This document shows, one piece after another, positions 34,345-44,129 of a stretch of DNA of 64,000 nucleotides. The stretch covers positions 23,102,721-23,166,720 of the forward strand of contig NC_135014.1 of assembly GCF_051020955.1 (NCBI RefSeq), written 5' to 3'. The translations under genes were made by a program, and so were the position numbers. The notes under the pieces were generated by a model. That model was not told the DNA's origin. It worked only from the letters and a program-made list of their open reading frames with translations, and did not search any database. The DNA comes from Megalopta genalis (lineage: Eukaryota > Arthropoda > Insecta > Hymenoptera > Halictidae). Numbering within the stretch: position 1 is the first letter of the stretch; every line of letters begins with the position of its first letter.

Positions 34345-34725
34345 AAGTGACGTCGAGAAGGAAGGATAAAAATGACGAAAATCGACAGGCGATGATTTTT
34401 ATAATTTTCCAAACAGCAAGACTCTTTTGTCCATTCTCGACAAGCTGTCCGCTTAATTGACTTTTGCGAAGCTTGAACAGAAAAGCACCAAGATGGCAGA
34501 AATCGACAAGCAACGTTGCTTGTTATTTTCGAAACAGCAAAACTTATTTTATGAACGTTCAATATGATGTCTAATTAATTGCCTTTCGCGAAGAGCAAAA
34601 TTGCGGAACTAACATAATGAAAATCGGCAAGCAACGTTGTGCTCGTCGTTGTCAAAGCAGCGAGACTCTTTTATCAATATTCAATAAGCACAGTCTTTAA
34701 TTATTTTCTTTCTTCTATTTTGCTA
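34345..34725 (+). repeat. About 120-bp tandem repeat, three units
   Basis: AAATCGACAGGCGATGAT (34378), AAATCGACAAGCAACGTTG (34499) and AAATCGGCAAGCAACGTTG (34620) mark units 120-121 bp apart. Each unit also has AACAGCA(A/G)(A/G)ACT and a CTTTCGCGAAG-like block. A fourth unit lies beyond the MITE, at 35160-35305. Confidence 0.85.
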
Positions 34726-34796
34726 TGAAACTTTATACATTTATAAGCGACATTAGATTAATGGACTAATGGTAAACCTACCGAGTAATAATAACT

Positions 34797-35034
34797 GAAC
34801 TGCGGATTTTTATGCGAAATAAAAATTGCCTTCGTCAATTGTAAGAAATACAAAGTTCTTTCTTTAATATCTTTAATATCTTTAACACAATTATCTCTAA
34901 TATAATCTTTCTTTAATAACTGTAATGAGTTGTCATTTTTCAATTCCCTCAATTAAAAAATTGAATTAAATCGTCTCTGCTATTTTAAATAGCAATCATT
35001 CAATTTTGCCATAGATGCGTAAAATTCGCACTCT
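34797..35034. mobile_element. ACTGCGG-family MITE inserted between units of the 120-bp array
   Basis: The left end AACTGCGGATTTTTATGCG and right end ATGCGTAAAATTCGCACTC are inverted repeats with some decay. The 120-bp array is present on both sides, so the MITE probably arrived after the array formed. No ORF. Confidence 0.7.
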
Positions 35035-35159
35035 AATAACAACTGTAAATACAATTGATGTTTTCTAATGAACTTATACATGCGTCACAATGGTATAATA
35101 AACGATTCGACTAAGAACTCGTGCATCGAATAGGCAGGAAAAATCATTTTCCAAGCAGC

Positions 35160-35305
35160 TTTTAACTATTGTCTGCCGTTAATTACCGACTTTCGCAAAG
35201 CGCAAAATAAATAAATAAAACCCTAAAAATCGCCTAGCAACGTTCTAATAATGTTTACAACAGCAGAACTCTTTCACCAGCGTTCAACAAATATTGGAGA
35301 GTTAT
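35160..35305 (+). repeat. Fourth unit of the 120-bp array, beyond the MITE
   Basis: The stretch contains TTAATTACCGACTTTCGCAAAGCGCAAAAT, AAAATCGCCTAGCAACGTTCT, ACAACAGCAGAACTCTTTCACCAGCGTTCAA. It aligns with the units at 34345-34725. Confidence 0.75.
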
Positions 35306-36020
35306 CGGTGCATTAAAAATCGATCGCGGAGCAATTTCAGTGAGGAAATCTCGAGCTAACCTCGCATCTTCCCGTCTCGCAACATTCATTACATCAAAGT
35401 GGCGTCTCGATCCGCTGTCGCGCGAGCAAACCACCCTTGGCCCAGCCGGCGAGCTTCTTCCTCCCCGAAATCGTTATCAATTTCGAGATGACAGTGGCGA
35501 CGTCGGCCGGCCCGCGCAGCCAGCCAGTCACGTACGAGCTTTTAGCGGGGAAAAGCGGCACCTAAAAGCTTCGCCGTTAAATCTATAGACAGTCCGACCC
35601 TTCATCCCCGTCCGCTCTGCTCTAACGCGATGCTCTTCTCTCGGGAAACAGCCTTTTTGCGCCCTCGACTCAGCTCTATCCGCCGCGCCGGTTTTCGGGG
35701 CCGGCGAGCCTCGCAGAGCGCGAAACGCAACCGCGGACAACAGACAACGAACGTCCACGAAATGCAACTGCGAAAGGATCGCTTCTGCAGCTGTTGGAGA
35801 TTGTCTCCCGGTTCGCGTGTTTCCGTTCGGAGATCCTCTGGGTTTCTTTGGAACGTGTCGCCGTTTCGAATCGCTCTGCAATTCTCTCTGAATATGCTTT
35901 TTACATTTTGGATGCAGAAATTGTTTGTGGGGTATTTGTTTAGAAATGGCGGATTTCTGATCATTGAATTTAAATGTGGGTAAAACATAAATATTGAATT
36001 GATAGGAAATAACATTTTTT
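35306..36020. other. GC-rich unique island, no gene supported
   Basis: Minus-strand frames of 190 (35528-36100) and 137 codons overlap a 117-codon plus-strand frame. None shows a recognisable domain. Their mutual overlap argues against coding. Confidence 0.3.
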
Positions 36021-36292
36021 TTTAACACTTGACATGCATTGCGATTATTGCAATTAATAACACAGTTATGTTCAATTATCTTCTGCTTCTCTCGTTTCAA
36101 GCTGCGTTCTCTCTAAACGTTCTTTCACACGAAACTCACAAAATAGTTCTTTGCACTCGAAGCCATTTTGACTGTAAATCCAAAATTTTGCACATGGAAT
36201 TGAGACTTGTGACTCGTACAACAAACTTACACTTTTAACAGTTTTTACAGTCTTAACTTCGATAATCCAATTTTTGTGAAAAGGGTTAATAA
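36021..36292. mobile_element. Possible eroded TTAA-ended MITE
   Basis: The left TTAACACTTGACA (36022) and inverted right TTAACCCTTTTCACA (36275-36289) are weakly similar to the TTAA elements at 6832 and 24943. Only the outer dozen bases match, so this is tentative. Confidence 0.25.
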
Positions 36293-37155
36293 TTTATACC
36301 AAGTCCTCAATTCTCAATAAAATAGTCTCACAAAAAATTGTCAGTTGAATGTCAGAGATTGCCGGAATTTATTAAATCATAGCTGCTAGTGCAAAAGCAT
36401 CGAGCAGTATACTGTTCTTTCGATTCTTGAATCCGCGAAGGGATTTTTAACGCTAAACCTTGAAATCGTTGAATAAATTGTACAAGCTTATGTTATAATC
36501 AAAATAATGAAATGTCTAAATGAATTTAGTATTGTCATTTTTGTAAAACGATAGGCGTTAGTCGCTTTTAGAGCTCGATAGGTTTAGTGTAAGTTTTACT
36601 GGTCCGATCAATGCTGACTTATACTACTTGGGCGACGAGCAGATACCATTATCGCTGCATATTTTGGCTGTAATATAGTGAGGATATTTTTAAAGATTCA
36701 ACATTGTTCAATTTTCTTAGGTGCTTATCAACATACTCAAAATTGAATACAAAAATTGAACGCAAAGATTGAACACAGGAATTAAATACATAAATTTAAA
36801 TTTTTGTGTACAAGTTTTGTACACAAAATCGAGAGATTCTTCTTTCGACAAGAAGGATTAATTGTAATAAAACCATCGATCGTTGATTGCACGCGCTTTT
36901 ATCCGGAACAATTCGATCGTGTGAAGAGTGAAAGCATCCTTGCCGAGGAATGATAACAGTATAAAGAAGTTTGATACAAAAACTTGCGCCCATAAAACTT
37001 TGTTCCGCGCCCTTTCTCGGCGTGCTCGCGTGGCCGAGAAAAATGTAGAAACTGTGATTGAATTTTGCAATGCCGAGTACTATCGTACCACCGTCGGCGA
37101 AGGAAACTGTCTACAGAAATTTCTGTTTACGAGAGCAGAAACACCGATAGCATGC
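36293..37155. other. AT-rich then neutral unique sequence; family C fragment
   Basis: The stretch 36430-36600 shares TTAACGCTAAACCTTGAA and the TTAGTCGCTTTTAGAGCTCG block with the family C segment at 9906-10115. The rest is unique with no supported gene. Confidence 0.4.
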
Positions 37156-37162
37156 TTTGTCG

Positions 37163-37455
37163 CACGCGGAGAGGGAGAGAGAGCGAGAGGAGAGAGCGAG
37201 AGAAGAGAGAGAGAGAAGAGAGAGAGAGAAGAGAGAGAGTGAGAAGAGAGAGAGAGAAGAGAGAGAGTGAGAAGAGAGAGAGAGAGAGAAAGAGGGAGAA
37301 GAGAGAAGAGAGGGAGTGAGAAGAGAGAGAGAGAGAAAGAGGGAGAAGAGAGAAGAGAGAGAGTGAGAAGAGAGAGAGAGAGAGTGAGAAGAGAGAGAGA
37401 GAGAGAGTGAGAAGAGAGAAGAGAGAGAGAAAAAGAGAGAGAGAGGAGAGGGAAC
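37163..37455. repeat. Polypurine GA tract with higher-order period
   Basis: About 290 bp of nearly pyrimidine-free sequence is made of GAGAGAGTGAGAAGAGA modules of variable length. It resembles an expanded (GA)n that acquired GTGA and AAGA variants and was then re-amplified. It forces long Arg/Glu or Ser/Leu frames that are not genes. Confidence 0.93.
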
Positions 37456-37628
37456 TATTCACAGCGAAAGATTTTCCCATTAACAGCGTCTTTTCTCCCG
37501 TAAAAGATACCCGAACATCTGCTTCAGGAGATTATAATCGGAAGAAATACTTCCTCCGATGCAGTCGGATTCTCCTCGGTTGCATCGGGAAAGTTTGATG
37601 CTGAATAAGGATTCGCGGGTTGGTCGTT

Positions 37629-37835
37629 AGTAGACTGCGCATTTTTATGCAATCGTCATGAAGTGATTTAAGAGAGCCGAAGATACAGAAGCTGCGTGAA
37701 TTTTATTTTCTCTTTGGGTTTCTCTTAGTGCAGGTTGACAGAAAAGCGAAAAATTGCTTTCGCAGATTTTTTCTCTCTTCGACACGTCTCGTAGATTTGG
37801 ATTTTTTGTAAATGCATAAAATCTGCAGTTCAGTT
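37629..37835. mobile_element. ACTGCGG-family MITE
   Basis: The left end TAGACTGCGCATTTTTATGC and right end AATGCATAAAATCTGCAGTTCAG are inverted repeats. About 207 bp, non-coding. Confidence 0.65.
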
Positions 37836-37917
37836 TTTACGATTTCACATTGTTATTGAGGACTGATTCGTTTGCTTAGAAACTCCTTGTTTTCGTTAGA
37901 CGAACATAGAACATTAC

Positions 37918-38100
37918 CAGACTGCGGATCTTCCTGCAAAAAGAAAATTTTCTGCGTTAATTGTACGAAACAGGTGCCAAATAAAAATGTATTTATTCCT
38001 TCGATAGCTTTAGTACACTAATAATAATGTAACAGTATTTTATAATTTTCTTCTATTCACAACTAAATGCCATAAATGCATAAAATACATAGCATAAATA
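37918..38100. mobile_element. ACTGCGG-family MITE, eroded right end
   Basis: The left end AGACTGCGGATCTTCCTGCAA is clear. The right end GCATAAATGCATAAAATACAT retains only the inner part of the terminal repeat. It lies only 83 bp from the previous copy, so the two may have inserted at a favoured region. Confidence 0.5.
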
Positions 38101-39215
38101 TTACGTATTTTTAATGTACTATTTGTTAATGTATAAATTAAATAAATTAATACGTTAAAGTTACGTTAAAGACGGCAGTTCTTAAAATATCACGAACATA
38201 ATTTCAATTTTTTGATACTAAATTCGCGACATTTTCTGCAGAGCTTACGATAAAGCTAAAAAAGAATACAGAACGAATGTAGATCAACGTCTGATCAGTA
38301 ACTAATTTTTGTAGACAATAGACGCACGGTAACCGGTTCCAGAACTTCTTACTTCTCCTAGCATTCAAAGAAGATTTGATATTCATATAATGAGAAGAGA
38401 TTTATATCGACAAAAGAAACATCGACATTAATCTTTCAGTCCTTCAGAAATATCATTTAAACTGCTAAATCTGTGTTTCGTAGCGAAAACTGTTGCCAAC
38501 AGGGCACAGTAATTGGTTCCCCTACGCTAAATCCGCGCAAAGAAACCCGCGATTTGCTAATGAAGCTTCCCGAACGCTTTTCGAGGAAGTTCCGCGCATC
38601 GATCCCGAGCTGGCAAATCTCGAATCGAGTGGAACCACGCGTCGCGACGGCCAAGAGCAGAAGGCAGAGCCCGGGGCGGAAGGAGCGCGAGACACAAGCG
38701 ACTCCGAAATTTACTGTCGCGACTTCCTCCCGGGAGAGCGAGGCAGCCTATATTTACTGGCGGAAGAGGTAGAACTTCAATTATTTTCCCGGCCGCAATA
38801 GTCGTGCGTCTTGCGGAAATTCCACGCGGAGAACCACGCTGACTGAGAAGAATTCCGCCCGTTGCGGTGCGCCGCGATCTTTCACCGAAAGAGGAATTGC
38901 GCCAGCCAGCTCCGCGTTCTTGCGCGGCGCGCACGTCCCTCGAATCATTTCCTCCCGCGCGGCGGTCGCCCCGATCTTTCTGTTTCAGAAAATGTTTCCC
39001 CTATTTTTTTCCTCCCTCCCCGTATCTCTCCGCCGCTGACCTAAACTCCGGACATCTGTTGCGCGCCGGATCGCGTTCGTACGAATTCATCAGCAGCTTA
39101 ACGCCGGTAATCCGAAATGATTCGACCCGGAAGATCGAGTTTTCCGTTCTCTTGACCCCGGGAATTCAGAGGCGTTCGCCGGCCGTGAACGTTCGCGCGA
39201 AATTCGAAGAGCTGG
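38101..39215. other. Unique sequence; GC-rich from 38470
   Basis: Overlapping frames on both strands run up to 162 codons (38867-39355). No domain recognised and no repeats. Confidence 0.3.
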
Positions 39216-39217
39216 CT

Positions 39218-39218
<1 letters not shown>

Positions 39219-39247
<29 letters not shown>
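39219..39247. repeat. (CT)n microsatellite
   Basis: A short CT run followed by T6 within GC-rich DNA. Confidence 0.9.
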
Positions 39248-39249
<2 letters not shown>

Positions 39250-39634
39250 CTGCGAAATTCGTTCGAACGATTCACCGACCGCGTCGAGTTTCGAGAGATT
39301 TTCGAGAACGTGTCGAATGATAAACGATAGCGTCGGAAATTCGAGCGATGCGTAGGTCTTATGAATTTTAAACTGCAGTGTTCGTCGTATGTGTGCCTGG
39401 TCTGATCAATGTTGTACTATGCTACTTGGACAGCGGCCAGATGCTCGTTCGAATATTTATTTACTTCAGACAAATATTCGACGTTTGATTTTTTTCTTTT
39501 TTTTCTATATCCAGCGTTCAAGGACGCATCATCGACTCGTGCTACTGGAGAATTTACGAAATCATCAGCTATTTCAGGCTTTCGTATTCACCTCTGAATT
39601 GCGGTCACCGGGTCACTTCGATCCAGTGTACTTT

Positions 39635-39725
39635 TAATAGTATATATATATATATAATTTTAATAATATATATATTTATTTATATATTATAATATATATT
39701 TTAATATATATAATATAATTTTATT
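39635..39725. repeat. AT dinucleotide-rich block
   Basis: TATATATATA with AATTTTAATA interruptions. The flanking DNA (39250-40185) is otherwise unique. A segment near 39397-39445 resembles one near 36600-36650 (TGGTCTGATCAATG / TGGTCCGATCAATG, then a TACTTGG block). Confidence 0.85.
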
Positions 39726-40184
39726 ACTCAATTTATAGTATCGTATTGAATAAATTGCTGTTACACTAGGAACGACAGAAACAATAATAGAATGTTCGAA
39801 AATATGGTTTGAAAAATTAAGAATTATTGGAATGATCGTCGATTGATTTAAGAGAACGCGATGGTGATGGCAGTGGCTCTAGATTTGGATGTCTGACTTG
39901 TTGTTGGAACGTACTACTAGCAAAATTTCGAACATTTTGACTGCTCGCATGTAAATGCCAGTAGAACGAAAATGTTCGAACTACTTACAAGTTTGCAAAA
40001 TTTTTGTGGTACAAGTGGTACAAGTGGACGAAAAGTCAGTAGTTGTATATTTCGTCTGACTTATCGTTGAGTCGTAGTACTTCTGAAATTATGACAATTT
40101 TTGAAAATTTGTCTCTAGTATCAGGGGAACATGATGTACGTGCAGGTGTTCGATACGTATTATACAAAATAATCTAGCTAAATA

Positions 40185-40860
40185 ATTAATAATTCGTAAT
40201 TCTTCTATTTAATAATTAGAACTCTAATTCTTTTAACTATTAATTAGAATTCTAATTCTTCTCATTAATAATTAGAATTCCAATTCTTCTAATTAATAAT
40301 TAGAATTCTAATTCTTCTAACTAATAATTAGAATTCTAATTCTTCTATTTAATAATTAGAATTCTAATTCTTCTAACTAATAATTAGAATTCTAATTCTT
40401 CTATTTAATAATTAGAATTCTAATTCTTCTAACTAATAATTAGAATTTTAATTCTTCTATTTGATAATTATATAGAATTCTCTAATTCTTCTAACTAATA
40501 ATTAGAATTCTAATTCTTCTATTTAATAATTAGAATTCTAATTCTTCTAACTAATAATTAGAATTCTAATTCTTCTATTTAATAATTAGAATTCTAATTC
40601 TTCTAACTAATAATTAGAATTCTACTTCTTCTATTTAATAATTAGATTTTTCAATTTTCTGATTAATAATTGAAATTCTAATTCTTCTAACTAATAATTG
40701 GAATTCTAATTCTTCTAACTAATAATTGGAATTCTAATTCTTCTAACTAATAATTGGTATACTAATTCTTCTAATTCTTCTAACTAGTAATCCTAATTCT
40801 AATTCTTCTAATTAATAATTACAATTCTAATCAGAAATAATCCAATTCGAATCTAATTCC
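40185..40860. repeat. 28-bp palindromic minisatellite with 56-bp higher-order unit
   Basis: The unit is TAATAATTAGAATTCTAATTCTTCTAAC-like, 28 bp (for example AGAATTC at 40274 and 40302). It contains the 16-bp perfect palindrome AATTAGAATTCTAATT. Spacers alternate between TCTAACTAA and TCTATTTAA types in the middle of the array, giving a 56-bp dimer period. There are about 22 copies, more diverged at both ends. Confidence 0.92.
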
Positions 40861-41191
40861 AATTAGAAAAATATTAATCAAAAGCTACTGTGTTCGAAGA
40901 AACGATAGTCGTGAACAAAATTTGGATTACTTGTCAAATCTATCTGAAAGTTTGACATTGCTCTTCGTCCAGTTGGCGTCATAGCTGAGATAGATAGCTG
41001 CCCCCGCGATCTGTCTTAACTTCGTTTCGGCACCGCTAGTATTGTCGCTGATAACTCGTCGGCAACCAGAACACGCGTCCCGCCGTCGGAGATTCAAAGG
41101 TTTTCGAAACGTAGCCGCCAACAATTTCCTGCCGCTGTGTTAAACTAAGATTGTCTTGCCGGTAACAAATGCCACGACTTTCACAACTGCA

Positions 41192-41377
41192 GTTAATGGG
41201 CGGTCCCGAGCGTTGACTATGATGAAGACGGTGGCGTCGGAGGGACCGTCTTCCGCGGGAAGCACGCCGGCTGGCGCGCCTCGGAGATCTCTGAATAACG
41301 ACACGTCGCTACGTGACGTCTTGTTTGGGTCTGACGGGGATTCATCCTCGGCCCCTGCGGTTCCCGTGGCCGACTGA
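41192..41377 (+). CDS. Weak candidate exon or small ORF, unrecognised
   Basis: A plus-strand frame opens after TTTCACAACTGCAG, an acceptor-like sequence ending at 41191. It has ATG-ATG at 41219 and a stop at 41375-41377, about 52 codons from the first ATG. Third positions are about 70 percent G or C, and the deduced peptide is Ser/Gly/Pro-rich with a SLRDVLFGSDG stretch, which looks more like protein than neighbouring frames. There is no homology I can name, no clear donor site and no signal peptide. It is listed as the best coding-like frame in the window, with low confidence. Confidence 0.15.
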   Translation, partial: VNGRSRALTMMKTVASEGPSSAGSTPAGAPRRSLNNDTSLRDVLFGSDGDSSSAPAVPVAD

Positions 41378-41624
41378 AGGCGTTTCGAGGATCGCCATCA
41401 TTCTGTCGCAGCCCGGCCCGCGATTAATACCGCAGCCTAATTATTCGTGATTAATCGTCGAGGAGACGACGGGCACCCGGATCCCACGGCATTTCCGTCT
41501 TTTGTGCGGGCTCGCCGAGAACCGGCGATGCCGGCCAATTAAAACCGTGGACGGCGTCTTCGACTCTTTTCGGTGGCCTTGGAAATAGACTTTGAGCTGT
41601 CAGCATTTTTCGGACACTCGAATG

Positions 41625-41697
41625 TTCGCTTCCTTTCGCAGCGAATTTAACCGCTGCGAAAGGAAGCGAATTAGGGCGGAAATTCGCCCTAATTCGC
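41625..41697. repeat. Two overlapping perfect hairpins
   Basis: Hairpin 1: 41625-41643 pairs with 41652-41670, 19 bp perfect with an 8-nt loop. Hairpin 2: 41666-41678 pairs with 41685-41697, 13 bp perfect with a 6-nt loop. They share the bases 41666-41670, so both cannot form fully at once. The second hairpin is the outer end of a family B element; the first has no counterpart in the other copies seen. Confidence 0.85.
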
Positions 41698-41870
41698 GCT
41701 CAGGGAAGAGGAGATGCGATTATTCGAGCCTTGCGGCTCGTTTTTACAGTTGCCGATTGCCAACAATTATAAAAGCGGGGTACAAGGCTCGAATAATCGT
41801 ATCTCCACTTCGCAAATTGTCCATTTTTGTGCGCAATCTGAGCGCGAATTAGGGAGAAATTACTGTAGTT
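41671..41870 (+). mobile_element. Foldback family B copy
   Basis: The left arm CGCCCTAATTCGCGCTCAGG then GATGCGATTATTCGAGCCTTG inverts to the right arm CAAGGCTCGAATAATCGTATC and CTGAGCGCGAATTAGGG. The left arm lacks the ATTGTCCATTTTTGTGCGCAA segment present on the right. The centre AACAATTATAAAAGCGGGG matches the copy at 33653. Confidence 0.7.
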
Positions 41871-41975
41871 CTTTGACGGCGCTAAACTTGAAAGCTACTA
41901 ATAGAAATTTCTTCATCAGAATTACAAGATAGGATCTATTCAAAATTTTTACCATTTTTATGATAGTGTCTGCCT
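41871..41975 (-). repeat. Dispersed family C segment, inverted
   Basis: The reverse complement matches 9985-10065 (ATGGTA-AAATTTTGAATA-ATTC-TATCTTGTAAT). It abuts family B in both places. Confidence 0.6.
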
Positions 41976-41988
41976 GAATGAAGAAATA

Positions 41989-42130
41989 TTAGGTTGGTGC
42001 GTACGAAATGTCAGATTCTTAAATGAATATATAAAACTGCATATCTTTTTTCAAAAGCTGTTTTATATTGCGTGCAGCTTTTGCAGCATTATTACCAAGT
42101 TTGTACTCGTATAAACAAATTACACGAATA
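41989..42130 (+). mobile_element. Mariner-type terminal repeat, one end only
   Basis: TTAGGTTGGTGCGTACGAAATG directly follows a TA dinucleotide (41987-41988). TTAGGTTGGTGC is the hallmark start of many insect mariner terminal repeats. No inverted partner was found in the following 1.5 kb, and no transposase frame could be recognised. It is treated as a truncated relic. The right boundary is arbitrary. Confidence 0.55.
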
Positions 42131-42721
42131 TCGGTTGAATTCATATCCTTACGAAATTCAAAACAAATAGTAAAATGGAACACTTTTGAGAAAACCTTCT
42201 TCGTTGAAATGTGACTCTGGTACGACTATAAACGAAGTTATGCCAAAGACGAAAGCATAACGAAAACAGGGAGACAAACGTTGGCATGTAGAGAATAATT
42301 TTTCATGGAAACAGCTTTATCGCTTCAGTAATTATGAAACAAAAAACGTGAAACCGGTCATTCGATCAGCGGTGATAGGTTCAGCGTTTATTGGATTATT
42401 TTCTCTCTTTTGAATACTCAGAAGTTTTTCCTTCTAGCATATAAGTTACAAAAACGAATCGACGCCGAGAGTCTCGCCAGAGTACCATTAGATAAACAAT
42501 GATTTCATATGTATATAGAACAGAGTGCTCTTTGTCTTTAGGTGACGTTTTTGGTTTCGTCTTTGTGAATAGTCTTCAGTCTCCTGGAGCAATCAGGAGA
42601 GTAAAGACGGTCCTTCCTCGTACATCAAATTAATAAACTAAAAGGGATAAGTTTAATTCACTGGGTTTTACTTTTATTTATCTACCCATTTCCAATAGCG
42701 TTAATACTCTATTAGAGGTAC

Positions 42722-42903
42722 ACAGTAAATTCTCCCTAATTGACGCTCAGTCCCCAAAACCTTGCCTCTCATTGGTCACTGTCTTCCGTTAATAACTTAT
42801 AAACAAAACGGCGGATTGCATTTTCGTTAAGGAAGAAGTCACTTCAAATGACCTGATGAACCCCTTGTTTCCCGGAAGCAGCATAATTTTGGGGCACCCT
42901 GTG
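42722..42903. mobile_element. Family B end fragment followed by a lone arm of the 27.5-kb foldback MITE
   Basis: 42723-42752 (ACAGTAAATTCTCCCTAATTGACGCTCAG) is a family B terminus. 42771-42903 matches the right arm of 27553-27929 in order: ATTGGTCACTG, CGTTAATAACTTATAAAC, GGCGGATTGCATTTTCG, and GCATAATTTTGGGGCACCCTG at the end. The left arm and spacer of the MITE are absent. Family C sequence (GGTGATAGGTTCAGCG) lies just upstream at 42352-42392, so 41.6-42.9 kb is a cluster of relics. Confidence 0.7.
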
Positions 42904-44125
42904 CATTGAAGAAATACAGCCAAGTGTTTAGACGAACGGGAAGCTCGGACGACTCCTTTACACCCCGAACAAGAAGAACAAAGGTATGCATCGCTTGAGA
43001 TCGCATAAAAGGGATCCCCTCTCGACGGGTAATCGTTGGGAAGCAGTTCGTCGGTGTCGAGTATTTCCAAAAGATAGTTCGGTGTCTAGAAGAGGCCAAT
43101 CCCCGTGGGCTCGTTGTATCCCGCAACGAGAGAACAGAACCGTGCGGCACTCGAGGTTGCAGAAAAAACCCTCTCGAGCCGGCAACGAATCAGCGTGGGT
43201 GAAGGGGACGGCTCGGATTTGAATTGGCGTGTCCTGTGGCTTCAATTAAAGTGTCTCGGAATATTCGACGCCAATTTCTGTCAACCCGGCGAAGAATTCC
43301 CGGGCCTGTCGTGTCCCCCCCGGCTACGAGGAGAGCCACTCGCGGCAGTCGTACAGAGAAGTGGCCGGTGAACGAGGGCGAAATCAAACAGCGATATAAA
43401 TTCCATTCGATTCGACGAGTACCTTCAGGCAAATACTTCTGATCGAACCTCCGCGTCGGTCGGACGGGGGGAGGGGGGGGGGCAGTGCAACGGCGCGTCG
43501 GTCCCGACAGCGTCACAGGCTCGACCTACGTCGGTCGTTGAATATTTGATAACGTCCTGCATGCCGGAAGTGCACTCCATATCAGTGCATACAGCCAGAT
43601 ACGTATCGATGCCGCTACCTACATCGACCGACCGGTGATACGCGTGTGCACCGTGACGCGCATCCTGATGCGTTGAACGTGTCCCGATGGGAGAGCCGGC
43701 CTACCACCGACAAGGTGTCTCCAGGATAGGATAACCCGCGGCTGGAATTTTAATTGGACCGCCAGGACCAGCCGCTCGTAGCCCGAGCACCCTGTAATTG
43801 CGTCTCGCGACGCATCGGTTACGCGCAAACCGGAGAATTCGAAAATTATCGGGACTCCTCGGGCCGAGAACTCGGACTCCTTCGTCTTCGGCTCGGCTTT
43901 TGGGGAGTTTTCGTGGATCGAGATCAACAGAATTCTCGGCAGTTTGGAGATTTTGTTGGCCCCAAGAATATTAGCCGATTCCGGGAAATTCTGGTGCGAC
44001 ATGGGACGTTCTTTCGGACCGGGTCGGCCCGAGAAATTCTTCTTGTCGGGTCTCTTGGAATGTATCTCGCGAGACGAGATTAGAAAGATTCCCAAGGATT
44101 TTCGGAGGACTTGAGATTGTTTTTC
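42904..44125. other. GC-rich unique island with G-run
   Basis: A GGGGGGAGGGGGGGGGG run sits near 43466-43482. Frames up to 177 codons on the minus strand (43619-44152) overlap a 109-codon plus frame; no domain recognised. Near 43575-43590 GTGCACTCCATATCAGTGCA is a loose inverted repeat. Confidence 0.3.
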
Positions 44126-44129
44126 GCGC

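Noticed and set aside
35528..36100. 190-codon minus-strand frame
   Set aside because: Overlaps a 137-codon frame on the same strand and a 117-codon frame on the other; composition changes abruptly along it and no motif is recognisable.
40185..40860. Regular 28-bp palindromic repeats suggesting a CRISPR array
   Set aside because: Repeats are contiguous with no unique spacers, AT-only composition, and the window is eukaryotic in character.
42130..42340. Possible mariner transposase remnant after the terminal repeat
   Set aside because: Short frames only and no conserved transposase motif recognised.
42533..42547. TTTGTCTTTAGGTGACG, acceptor abutting a GT
   Set aside because: GTGACG is a poor donor and no branch point is evident.
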